60,790 bases of DNA from Desulfovibrionaceae bacterium (GTDB lineage Bacteria > Desulfobacterota > Desulfovibrionia > Desulfovibrionales > Desulfovibrionaceae), in the NCBI GenBank assembly GCA_910575755.1, contig CAJTFO010000006.1, positions 52,349 through 113,138 on the forward strand, in the 5' to 3' direction. The position numbers and the translations under genes were made by a program. The notes below the pieces were generated by a model. The model worked only from the letters and a program-made list of their open reading frames with translations, did no database searches and was not told where the DNA came from. Shown piece after piece: positions 1 through 6,643 of the stretch; positions within the stretch are counted from its first letter, which is position 1; every line of letters starts with the position of its first letter.

Positions 1-1
1 G

Positions 2-151
2 TCAGCATCTACGGAGGCGGGCCGTAGCAGCTCTCGTATAATTACTACAGGCAACTCCCAGCCCCATACCCACAGTCTGACAGCCTCCACGGCGGCCGCT
101 GGCAGCCTCCCTCCATATTATGCCCTCGCCTATATTATGCGCATCGCATGA
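2..151 (+). CDS. Phage tail fibre protein, C-terminal end (5' part outside window)
   Basis: The forward frame starting at base 2 is open from the window edge and ends at the TGA at 149-151. It gives about 49 residues with a HTHSLTA motif and the ending PPYYALAYIMRIA. Histidine-rich loops followed by PPYYALAYIM are typical of the C-terminal receptor-binding tip of phage tail-collar/tail-fibre proteins. A second reading of nearly the same ending lies on the opposite strand and overlaps this stop by 17 bases. That arrangement is expected when alternative fibre tips sit tail to tail in an invertible segment. The gene's constant N-terminal part must lie left of the window. The tail-fibre call is firm; whether this tip is the expressed one depends on the sequence outside. 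Confidence 0.8.
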   Translation, partial: SASTEAGRSSSRIITTGNSQPHTHSLTASTAAAGSLPPYYALAYIMRIA

Positions 152-223
152 TGTAGGCTAACGCATAGTACGGCGGCATATTACTGGCCGGTTGGGTGGG
201 GGCTGTCAGACTGTGGGTATGGG
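63..223. repeat. 23-bp perfect inverted repeat inside the two fibre tips
   Basis: Bases 63-85 (starting CCCATACCCACAGTC) recur exactly in reverse complement at 201-223. They encode the shared PHTHSLTA stretch of the two convergent fibre tips. Flanking fibre codons differ clearly between the copies, so a perfect 23-bp core stands out. It could be a crossover site, a gene-conversion tract, or simple conservation of the His loop. Confidence 0.75.
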
Positions 224-432
224 TATTTGACGCCCCCGCCGAGCTGGTTGTTACGGATCGAGGCGTCTCCGCCTTGTCCCAAAACGCAAGGATACCTCCA
301 GGCCGAAGGTCCCATGCTTGAGATGTTGGGCTATAGCCGGATGCGACATGCTGATGACTCGCCACCTGCGCCACACTCAAGGTCGTGGCCCCGACAGTGC
401 CGGACAAACCCTTTAACCGCCGCAATGCGGCG
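135..432 (-). CDS. Inverted, silent tail-fibre C-terminal module
   Basis: The minus strand encodes a second tail-fibre tip ending PPYYALAYIMRCA with stop at 135-137. It contains a VAQVASHQHV loop, a NTHTHSLTAPT motif and about 95 fibre-like residues. The open frame runs back to 542, but bases above about 432 are the ribosome site and start of the chaperone gene, so I place the fibre module at about 135-432. No ribosome binding site or credible start of its own is visible. The module is therefore probably silent until inversion fuses it to the constant part of the forward fibre gene, as with S'v/U' of the Mu G segment. Inversion itself is inference; the convergent homologous tips are visible in the sequence. 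Confidence 0.7.
418..432. other. 15-bp palindrome at edge of inverted fibre module
   Basis: CGCCGCAATGCGGCG is a perfect palindrome around a central base. It lies exactly where the reversed fibre reading gives way to the chaperone leader (AGGAG at 437-441). In Mu the corresponding place holds the right inversion site. It is a candidate core site for the nearby recombinase, and the match to a left copy cannot be tested in this window. Confidence 0.35.
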
Positions 433-449
433 TCATATAAGGAGATTGT

Positions 450-959
450 ATGCTCAGAGTAACCGTTGTGCCCGCTGACCGCCTGATAATTGTCAATGGT
501 GAGGCCCTGTGCTTTGACTATCCGGCCCCGCCCAACCTCCACGCCCTCCAGTGGGACGAGTCAACGCAATCGGGCCACATGGAGTGGACTGACGACTACA
601 ATATGACGCTGGACGTCTCCCTCTATGATGAGGAGGTAGCCCCCTATGTCCGACTATGGGAGGCCGAAAAAGCCCGCCTCACCGCAGAGGCCGAGGCCGC
701 CGAAGCCGCGCGCCTGGCCGAGTACAACAGCGAGCCGGCCCGCTATGCCCGCCTGCGCGCCGAGCGGGATCAGCGCGTGGCCGCCACGGACTACCTGATC
801 ATGCCGGACTATCCGCTGGATGACGAGGTCAGGGCCGCCGTGCGCGCATACCGGCAAGCCCTGCGGGATCTGCCCGCGCGGGTCGGCGCGCCCTGGGATG
901 GCGGCGGGGAGGCAACGCCCTGGCCTGACATGCCTGCCGTGAGCGCGGCAAAGGCTTGA
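450..959 (+). CDS. Phage tail fibre assembly chaperone
   Basis: This 169-residue protein starts at ATG 450 behind AAGGAGATTGT. It has the layout of Mu gpU/lambda Tfa-like fibre assembly proteins: a short beta-rich N-terminus (residues 1-60), an Ala/Glu-rich coiled coil at about 70-100, and a C-terminal YRQALRDLP...WP tail typical of phage tail assembly chaperones. Such proteins help fold or attach the fibre tip and usually sit directly after the fibre gene, as here. The antisense fibre module reads towards its 5' end. Its last 35 bases (925-959) are nearly matched by a CRISPR spacer in this window. Family assignment rests on context plus the conserved C-terminal motif. Confidence 0.75.
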   Translation: MLRVTVVPADRLIIVNGEALCFDYPAPPNLHALQWDESTQSGHMEWTDDYNMTLDVSLYDEEVAPYVRLWEAEKARLTAEAEAAEAARLAEYNSEPARYARLRAERDQRVAATDYLIMPDYPLDDEVRAAVRAYRQALRDLPARVGAPWDGGGEATPWPDMPAVSAAKA

Positions 960-996
960 GCACCCGCGCCCGTAAAGCCTCCCAAAAGGAGGCATT

Positions 997-1881
997 ATGG
1001 CATCGACAAAGCACAGGATTACGCTCAGGCAACTGGTGGAGGAGTATCTTGCCCTGCAATGCACGCGGCCCGTCACGCAGACCAGTACGCGCTATCACTT
1101 GGCGGGCCTGCTGGCGCTCTATGGCGGCTGGCAGGCCAGGCGGATCAAGGCGCAGCAGATTATGGACTATCTGGACGCCCAGCGGCGGGCCGGGGTATCG
1201 CCGGTCACATCCACACACAGGGTTAAGCTGTTGCGCACGGCCCTGCGCTGGGGCGTGACCACCGGACGGCTGACCGTCAACCCGCTGGATGGCCTGCGCC
1301 TGCCTACAGCCCGCGCCCGCCGAATTGACCCTCCCAATACGGCGGAGGCCCGGCGCATGGCAAAGGCGGCCGCCCCGCATGTGCGGCGGGTTATCGTGCT
1401 GGGTATGGCCGCCGGACCCCGTATCGGCCCGTCAGAGCTGTTCCGGCTGCGCTGGGAGGATGTGGACATGGATGCCGGCATCATGCGCATGCCCAATGCG
1501 CACAAGGGCGCGCGGGAGGAGTCGCGCATTGTGCCGGTGCGTGATGACGTGTTGCCGCTGCTCCGGCAATGGGCCGCGGAGGACGCGGCGCTGGCCTGCC
1601 CCTGGGTCATCCACTGGCGCGGGCGGCAGGTGCGCTGTATCGGCCATGCCTGGCACACGGCCAGGCGGGCGGCGGGTATCAGCCGCCGGATCACTCCCTA
1701 CAGCCTGCGGCACGCCATGCCCACCGAGGCGCTGGAGCATGAGGCGGATGTCAAGGCGGTGGCTGAGGTCATGGGACATGCTGACCCCACCATGCTGCTG
1801 AGGGTGTACCAGCATACGCGGTTCAGGCTGCGCAAAAAGGCGGTCAATGCCGCGCCAGGGCTGGGGATCAAGCCGGAGTAG
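997..1881 (+). CDS. Tyrosine site-specific recombinase, candidate tail-fibre invertase
   Basis: This 294-residue tyrosine recombinase has an N-terminal core-binding domain (residues 7-95) and a catalytic domain with Arg142 (GPRIGPSELFRLRW), a probable beta-hairpin Lys170, Arg238 in YSLRHA, His261 in MGHAD and the nucleophile Tyr271 (VYQHT). The first position of the usual HxxR box is Tyr235 rather than His. The start follows a strong AAAGGAGG site. It lies between fibre/chaperone genes and com, where Mu has the serine invertase gin, so its most likely job is inversion of the fibre segment. It lacks the position expected of an integrase, since Mu-like phages integrate by transposition. The role is inference; the family is clear. 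Confidence 0.85.
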   Translation: MASTKHRITLRQLVEEYLALQCTRPVTQTSTRYHLAGLLALYGGWQARRIKAQQIMDYLDAQRRAGVSPVTSTHRVKLLRTALRWGVTTGRLTVNPLDGLRLPTARARRIDPPNTAEARRMAKAAAPHVRRVIVLGMAAGPRIGPSELFRLRWEDVDMDAGIMRMPNAHKGAREESRIVPVRDDVLPLLRQWAAEDAALACPWVIHWRGRQVRCIGHAWHTARRAAGISRRITPYSLRHAMPTEALEHEADVKAVAEVMGHADPTMLLRVYQHTRFRLRKKAVNAAPGLGIKPE

Positions 1882-1901
1882 ATGACATTTTTGGCAGAGG
1901 C

Positions 1902-1948
1902 GGGGGCGCTAGAGACGCCCCCACCGGCCCGGCTGGGGGAGCCGGGCC
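1902..1948 (+). terminator. Tandem hairpins after the recombinase gene
   Basis: GGGGGCG (1902-1908) pairs with CGCCCCC (1916-1922). A second stem GGCCCGGC (1926-1933) pairs with GCCGGGCC (1941-1948). No T-run follows, so this may be a weak terminator or an mRNA-stabilising structure separating the recombinase from com. Confidence 0.5.
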
Positions 1949-2010
1949 ACGGCCCCACGGACGGAAGACACCCATCCGCGGAGTATCCGCCTGCTGTTTT
2001 GCCCTGATAC

Positions 2011-2050
2011 GGGGCGCAAATATATTAGCAGGCTGTTACATGGGGCGCAA
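2011..2050 (+). promoter_or_regulatory. Direct repeat GGGGCGCAA x2 upstream of com
   Basis: GGGGCGCAA occurs at 2011-2019 and again at 2042-2050, 31 bp apart (about three helical turns), just upstream of the com start at 2065. In Mu the com-mom promoter needs an activator and is regulated by DNA methylation. These repeats are a candidate activator site. I see no good sigma70 promoter. Confidence 0.35.
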
Positions 2051-2064
2051 CATAATTACATATT

Positions 2065-2262
2065 ATGCAACAGGATGCAGACAACGAGATCAGGTGTTGC
2101 CATTGCCGCAAGCTGCTAGCCAAGGGTTGGGCGCGTGATGCCCATCTTGTTCACAAGTGCCCGCGTTGCGGGGCTTATAACATTCTGCGGGCCACGCGCC
2201 CCCACTCCGAGCCGCCGGACGGCCATCCGGAGCAGAGTTATGATCAAGGTATCGCTGGCTGA
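2065..2262 (+). CDS. com: Com-like zinc-finger translational regulator
   Basis: This 65-residue protein has two CxxC knuckles, CCHC near residues 11-14 and CPRC near 32-35. They are spaced like those of Mu Com, the zinc-binding protein that opens the mom mRNA for translation. The ending NILRATRPHSEPP is also seen in Mu-like Com proteins. It overlaps the methyltransferase start by 23 bases, the same coupling as com-mom. No strong ribosome site precedes the ATG. By analogy it would bind the overlapping mRNA and switch on the downstream methyltransferase. Similarity to Com is clear; regulation of a methylase in place of Mom is inference. Confidence 0.8.
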   Translation: MQQDADNEIRCCHCRKLLAKGWARDAHLVHKCPRCGAYNILRATRPHSEPPDGHPEQSYDQGIAG

Positions 2263-2980
2263 GCATGTCACGCTGTTTCAGGGCGACTCCCTGGGAGTCC
2301 TCACCACTCTTCCCGCGGCAAGCGTTGACGCCATGCTGACCGATCCGCCGTATTCCAGCGGCGGTGTCACTCTGGGCGCCCGGCAGGCGGACCCGGCGCA
2401 AAAGTACCAGCGGTCGGGCACCAGGCGGCGCTACCCGCCCATGCTCGGCGATGCCAAGGATCAGCGCAGCTGGACGATGTGGTGTACCCTCTGGCTTGCC
2501 GAGTGCTGGCGCATCGCCCGTGAGGGCGCGCCGCTCATGGTGTTTACCGACTGGCGGCAGCTTCCGGCCCTGACCGATGCCGTTCAGGGGGCGGGCTGGT
2601 CGTGGCGGGGCATCGTGGCGTGGGACAAACGTTCCGCGCGACCGCAGCTGGGCAGGTTCCGGCAGCAGTGCGAGTATGTGATCTTCGCGTCCAGGGGGCG
2701 TTTCAACGCCCCGTCGCGGGCCTGTTTGCCCGGCGTCTACTCCTATCCCGTCAATGCGGCTCAAAAGGTTCATCTGACCAGCAAGCCTGTGGCGCTCATT
2801 ACCGATTTGCTGGCCGTGACGGCCGCGGATGCCACTGTGCTTGATCCGTTCATGGGCGGCGGCTCTGTCGGCGAGGCATGTCTGGCCACGGGGCGCGGCT
2901 ACATTGGCTGCGAGCTATCGCCGGAGTATTTCGAGATCAGCCGGGAGCGGCTGGAAAAGTTTCTGATAGAGCGCGGATAA
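2240..2980 (+). CDS. Phage DNA methyltransferase (beta-class, DPPY type)
   Basis: I chose the ATG at 2240 because it gives translational overlap with com; an in-frame upstream ATG at 2135 lies deep inside com. The 246-residue protein has catalytic DPPY at residues 35-38 and the AdoMet-binding motif DPFMGGGSVGEA near residue 203, ending in GYIGCELSPEYFEISRERL. DPPY before FxGxG with the recognition region between is the beta order of amino-methyltransferases (N6-adenine or N4-cytosine). It occupies the mom position of Mu and probably protects phage DNA from restriction. There is no restriction enzyme beside it, so it is a solitary methylase. Confidence 0.88.
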   Translation: MIKVSLAEHVTLFQGDSLGVLTTLPAASVDAMLTDPPYSSGGVTLGARQADPAQKYQRSGTRRRYPPMLGDAKDQRSWTMWCTLWLAECWRIAREGAPLMVFTDWRQLPALTDAVQGAGWSWRGIVAWDKRSARPQLGRFRQQCEYVIFASRGRFNAPSRACLPGVYSYPVNAAQKVHLTSKPVALITDLLAVTAADATVLDPFMGGGSVGEACLATGRGYIGCELSPEYFEISRERLEKFLIERG

Positions 2981-3033
2981 GAGTAGATATTCATCTGTGA
3001 GTACGCCATGTCTGATGTCACGGAGGTTATACC

Positions 3034-3219
3034 ATGTACAAGACAGTCGATCCGGCCCTGGGCCTGAGCATGGATAAGGACTACGGCGGCATCCAGCTTC
3101 TGAGCAAGGCGTTCCTGCTGGCGGTGGCCAACGGCGAGGTGGACGCCAGGGCGCTGCTGGAGGAGGAATTGGCGTCGCGCGGCTATGACAAGGACGGCCA
3201 CTGGATCGGCTGCCGCTGA
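3034..3219 (+). CDS. Small conserved phage/plasmid-type protein
   Basis: This 61-residue acidic protein starts at ATG 3034 after a GGAGG at about 3020. The C-terminus reads ARALLEEELASRGYDKDGHWIGCR. The pattern LA..ELA.RG.D.DGHWIGF is common at the end of small proteins in mobile elements, but I know no assigned function. It is the last gene before the terminators at the prophage right end, where Mu-like phages often carry short accessory genes. Confidence 0.6.
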   Translation: MYKTVDPALGLSMDKDYGGIQLLSKAFLLAVANGEVDARALLEEELASRGYDKDGHWIGCR

Positions 3220-3247
3220 TCACGGGCAGTCGACAGGCCATACACCA

Positions 3248-3308
3248 GGGCGGGGCCTCGGCCCCGCCCTTCTCTGATTGAAAAAGGCGGGGTGAGAATC
3301 CCGCCTTT
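3248..3308. terminator. Double terminator at prophage right end
   Basis: GGGCGGGGCC (3248-3257) pairs with GGCCCCGCCC (3260-3269) and is followed by TTCTCT. A second, bidirectional hairpin AAAGGCGGG (3283-3291) pairs with CCCGCCTTT (3300-3308), flanked by A and T runs. They insulate the phage operon from the array. Confidence 0.8.
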
Positions 3309-3317
3309 GTAATTTTA

Positions 3318-3393
3318 TTACGCCCAGCGTAACGCAATTTCGCGCGAGTTATTACGCCGCCAGGGGCTGAGTTTTTACGCCGCGCATCACCCA
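3318..3393 (+). mobile_element. Probable right end of the Mu-like prophage
   Basis: The 76-bp AT-rich stretch holds TTACGCC three times in direct orientation (3318-3324, 3352-3358, 3375-3381) plus an inverted GCGTAA at 3328-3333, forming TTACGC-CCA-GCGTAA. Repeated transposase-binding sites next to a terminal CA are the hallmark of Mu-type ends. CA dinucleotides at 3385-3386, 3388-3389 and 3392-3393 are candidate last bases. The alternative is that this is the CRISPR leader, whose usual place this is. The left phage end would settle it but lies outside. Confidence 0.5.
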
Positions 3394-4423
3394 GTCGCCT
3401 CCCGCGCGGAGGCGTGGATTGAAACGAGCATAGCGGACCTCAGGCACGGATCCAGCTTGTCGCCTCCCGCGCGGAGGCGTGGATTGAAACGAGCATAGCG
3501 GACCTCAGGCACGGATCCAGCTTGTCGCCTCCCGCGCGGAGGCGTGGATTGAAACGAGCATAGCGGACCTCAGGCACGGATCCAGCTTGTCGCCTCCCGC
3601 GCGGAGGCGTGGATTGAAACTCAGCTTCCAAGTCCTGATCACGATACCATTCGTTGTCGCCTCCCGCGCGGAGGCGTGGATTGAAACTCTGAAGTGCTTC
3701 AGACAGCCGAAGGATCTGACCCGTCGCCTCCCGCGCGGAGGCGTGGATTGAAACCGGCGAAACCCTTCGCGAAGCTTTTACCGAATTGTCGCCTCCCGCG
3801 CGGAGGCGTGGATTGAAACTTAAGCCTTTGCTGTGCTCACGACAGGCATGTCAGGTCGCCTCCCGCGCGGAGGCGTGGATTGAAACAGCAGCATATCTTT
3901 GCGGGTCACTTGCGATAATCTCCGTCGCCTCCCGCGCGGAGGCGTGGATTGAAACTTATCCAACGATTCATTTTTCGGCAAATACTCCTGAGTCGCCTCC
4001 CGCGCGGAGGCGTGGATTGAAACGGGGCGCTGCAACCTTGCGTCACTGGCTTTGACCCGTCGCCTCCCGCGCGGAGGCGTGGATTGAAACAGGGACAGAT
4101 CCAGCTTCTGCAGCCGCTCTTTGAGGTCGCCTCCCGCGCGGAGGCGTGGATTGAAACTCGCGAGCATGTTTTCCTCGTGCTCTACGGGCGCGTCGCCTCC
4201 CGCGCGGAGGCGTGGATTGAAACTCCTCCTCACGCGTCAAGTGGTTCTCCGGCGGCGGTCGCCTCCCGCGCGGAGGCGTGGATTGAAACTAGGCGATGGC
4301 CCCGAGACTGGGAGCAAAGCATAGGTCGCCTCCCGCGCGGAGGCGTGGATTGAAACTGGACTTTGCCACGTCGGCGAGTGTAACAGACATAGTCGCCTCC
4401 CGCGCGGAGGCGTGGATTGAAAC
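3394..4423 (+). CRISPR. CRISPR array, 16 repeats of 32 nt, type I-C-like
   Basis: Sixteen identical 32-nt repeats start at 3394, 3459, 3524, 3589, 3656, 3723, 3788, 3855, 3924, 3992, 4059, 4126, 4192, 4258, 4325 and 4392. Each starts GTCGCCTCCCGCGCGGAGGC and ends GTGGATTGAAAC, with an internal CCTCCGCG-type hairpin. The ATTGAAAC end sets the transcription direction rightwards, so the leader-proximal side is left. The 15 spacers are 33-37 nt. Spacers 1-3 are identical to each other. The repeat sequence is typical of subtype I-C arrays in Desulfovibrio. No cas gene occurs in the window. The last repeat is not degenerate. Confidence 0.98.
3820..3854 (+). other. CRISPR spacer 7, matches the prophage chaperone gene
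   Basis: The reverse complement of this 35-nt spacer aligns without gaps to bases 925-959, the 3' end of the tail assembly chaperone gene, at 31 of 35 positions. All four differences are transitions, and one lies at the second spacer base, in the expected seed. The three bases 5' of the protospacer on the matching strand read TGC, while type I-C systems generally need TTC. The spacer therefore records a relative of the resident phage, and the resident copy should be poorly targeted. Confidence 0.9.
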
Positions 4424-6053
4424 CGCAGATTACGAGCGTGCTGTTCCTGAGCTTTTCGCGCTGCTCCGGCGTGAGGTCCAGAACAGCGGCAAGGATGCGC
4501 TCAATGGCCGCTCCCCTGTCGTCCGGGTCGGCGTCGCCCGTGGCCCTGGAGTAGGCAAGGTCGGTCATGGCGTCAGTGAGCTTTTTGACCTCTTCCGGCT
4601 CCAGCTTGCCGGAAAGCTCGCCGATGAGCTTGCGGATTTCCGCCGCCTTGTCCTCGTCTTCCGTGATGTCCACGATTTCCCCGGTATTGGGGTCCACCTT
4701 GTGCAGGTCAATGATGGCCTGCGCGAGGTCCACTTCCTGCCGTTCGATGTCCGGGCTGGCGTCACGCGCGCCCCGGAACCAGTTTTTCATCCTCATGACA
4801 GCTCCTTTTATGAGGTTTGGTTTGGGGAGGTGGTCCGCGCCGGTTTGGGGATTGACGCGGATTGAGTCTATGGCTATGTTCAATGCAACAGCAGACGGCA
4901 TGTCCGTCATGGAATCCCCGGCGACCCCTGATTTTGGCTCAGGGTAACTCGCCGGGGACTTCTTTTTGCCTTCCTGACGTGCCCCGTCCAAGAACAGGTC
5001 ATAGTACAGGTTGCCGCGCTGGTCCTTCCCGAGAAGCACTTCGACTTCGCGGGACTCTCCCTTGAACTTGATCTTTTTGGTTACCGGCACAAAGGCCACT
5101 ATCCCGTCCTCTCTGGGATGGTTGAGTGGTTCTTCCTGTCCCAGTGTGCCGGTCTCGATGATGTTCCGCAGCGCCGGCACCATCAGCAGTTTGTCCTGGT
5201 CCGCGCTGAAGGTTTTCATTTCGTCCCGGCCCTTCTTGCTGAACCTGATTTCCCCCACATCGTCCCGGTGCGCGGGCTTGCCCTGCAAATGTTCCTTGTA
5301 CCAGGCAACGACCTTTTGCCGCAGCTCCTTCACGTCCTTGTAGTCGCCAAGCTCCTTGCCGGTCAGGGAGATTTCCTTGCCAGACGAACCTCCACGTTTG
5401 CCGCCATTCTCCTGGCCGATATTGCCCTTGTCTATTTCCCCGTCTTTGAAGTGAACGCGCTTGCCGTTTTTGGTGGTGATCCAGCCCTCGCCCTCTCTGG
5501 CATCCAGCGCGGCATCGGCCACCACCACATCCGGCCCGGCGCGGCCTTCTTCCACCAGCGCCACATGGTTGCCCCGAATGTTGCGCATGATGAAGTCGTA
5601 CTCCACGCCCTCGTACTGGCCGGGCGTAAAGTCCGGCTCATAACGATAGGCGCAGGAAAGCTCCCGGAATGAACCGTCTTCGATGGCGTCAATGGCCTCG
5701 CCGTCCCAGACTGTCAGCGGCGCGTCGACGTAGGGCGCGTTCCAGACGGCCTTGCCCACCGCGCCCACGCGGGTGAGCTTTTCCGGGGCGTCCGCGCTGT
5801 CCGGATGATGTTCGATATGCAACGGCAGACCTTCCCAGGTGGGCAGCGACCGGCGCAGTTCCTCCGGGTCGCGGAAGCCGTAGTAGATGCGCTCCGGGTC
5901 AAGGCCCAGACGCTCGCAACCGGGAATCTCGCGGCCATAGTAGGGGTTCACCGTGGCCTTGGTGATGTGCGAGGAGGCGACGTGCAGGAAGCCGTTCTCG
6001 TCCACGCTGCGGGCGCTGGGGGCCGCGTCAAAGGTCAGGCTTGTGTATCTCAT
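4424..6053 (-). pseudogene. Phage DUF2213 head protein with nuclease-like insert, 3' truncated by CRISPR array
   Basis: The frame starts at ATG 6053 (overlapping the upstream stop as ATGA). It runs 543 codons to base 4424, the first base after the last CRISPR repeat, then reads nonsense through the array to a stop at 4230. Residues 1-187 look like DUF2213 (HVASSHITKATVNPYYGREI, ELSCAY, NHVALVEEGRAGPDVVV), a phage head maturation/scaffold family. Residues 190-400 form an insert (NGKRVHFKDGEI, EIRFSKKGRDEMKTFS, YYDLFLDG) resembling the barnase/EndoU/RelE-like or LPD3 domains of phage polyvalent proteins. Residues 400-543 are helical and acidic. The natural C-terminus is lost. Order with the MuF gene fits a siphophage/Mu-like head operon. 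Confidence 0.75.
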
Positions 6054-6643
6054 GCGTTGGCTCTCTCCAGCAGTTTCTGAATCTCCGGCGTCACGGTATC
6101 GCCGAACTCAGGGACGAAAGCCCGGTATTCGCATTGGCATGCCACCAGTTCGCCCGGCAGCACCTTGCGGCCCACCGCGCTGTCGTACAGGCCCTCGGAG
6201 AGCAGGAAAGGCTTGCCGTGCATGGCCCTGTGCGTGGCGCGGCTGGTGTATTTGCCGGGCACATGCACCCAGATGCCCACCTTGACGCCCAGGCGCTCGT
6301 CCTCCACTCGCTTGATGGCCTCGGCGGCCCTGAACGCCTGCTCGTAACTGCTGGTGGTGCGCTGCTGCGTCTTGTGAATGAAGTCCCCGGCGATTTTCGC
6401 GGCCTCGTCGCTCCAGCGGCGCATCCAGTACCGGAACAGACGGTTGAGCACCTTTTGCAGCATGCGCGCGGGGGAAGCGTCCTGCGCGAAATCGGGAATG
6501 ATCCGGGCCTCGTCCTTGCGGTAGGCCGCGCGTAACCACCAGACCGTGGAACGCTGCATCTCGTCGACGAGTTTGCGCAAACGGCGCTGGTAGGCGGCGC
6601 GAACCCCGGCATTGGGATGGACGGCGCGGAGGAGTTTAGCCAT
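6050..6643 (-). CDS. Phage head morphogenesis protein, MuF/SPP1 gp7-like
   Basis: This is about 197 residues from the ATG at 6643, which overlaps the end of the upstream gene; an earlier ATG at 6661 would add MYGKER. The C-terminal half has RATHRAMHGKPFLLSEGLYDS...LPGELVACQCEYRAFVP. This is the pattern of the MuF domain (His, then Pro-rich, then CxCxY) of minor head proteins that join portal and capsid during DNA packaging. It is shorter than many MuF proteins because no toxin domain is attached. It sits between the portal-end remnant and DUF2213, the usual head-gene order. Confidence 0.7.
   Translation of the reverse strand: MAKLLRAVHPNAGVRAAYQRRLRKLVDEMQRSTVWWLRAAYRKDEARIIPDFAQDASPARMLQKVLNRLFRYWMRRWSDEAAKIAGDFIHKTQQRTTSSYEQAFRAAEAIKRVEDERLGVKVGIWVHVPGKYTSRATHRAMHGKPFLLSEGLYDSAVGRKVLPGELVACQCEYRAFVPEFGDTVTPEIQKLLERANA

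Noticed and set aside
227..478. 83-codon plus-strand frame before the chaperone gene
   Set aside because: It is antisense to the reversed fibre module, which shows clear fibre motifs; no ribosome site.
3309..3393. Calling this stretch simply the CRISPR leader
   Set aside because: Kept only as an alternative: the TTACGCC repeats and closeness to phage terminators fit a Mu-type end better, and I see no promoter-like sequence pointing into the array.
4230..4423. Continuation of the DUF2213 reading frame through the CRISPR array (FNPRLRAGGD-type repeats)
   Set aside because: This is repeat and spacer DNA read as protein. The repeated residues come from the CRISPR repeat, so the gene is treated as truncated at 4424.
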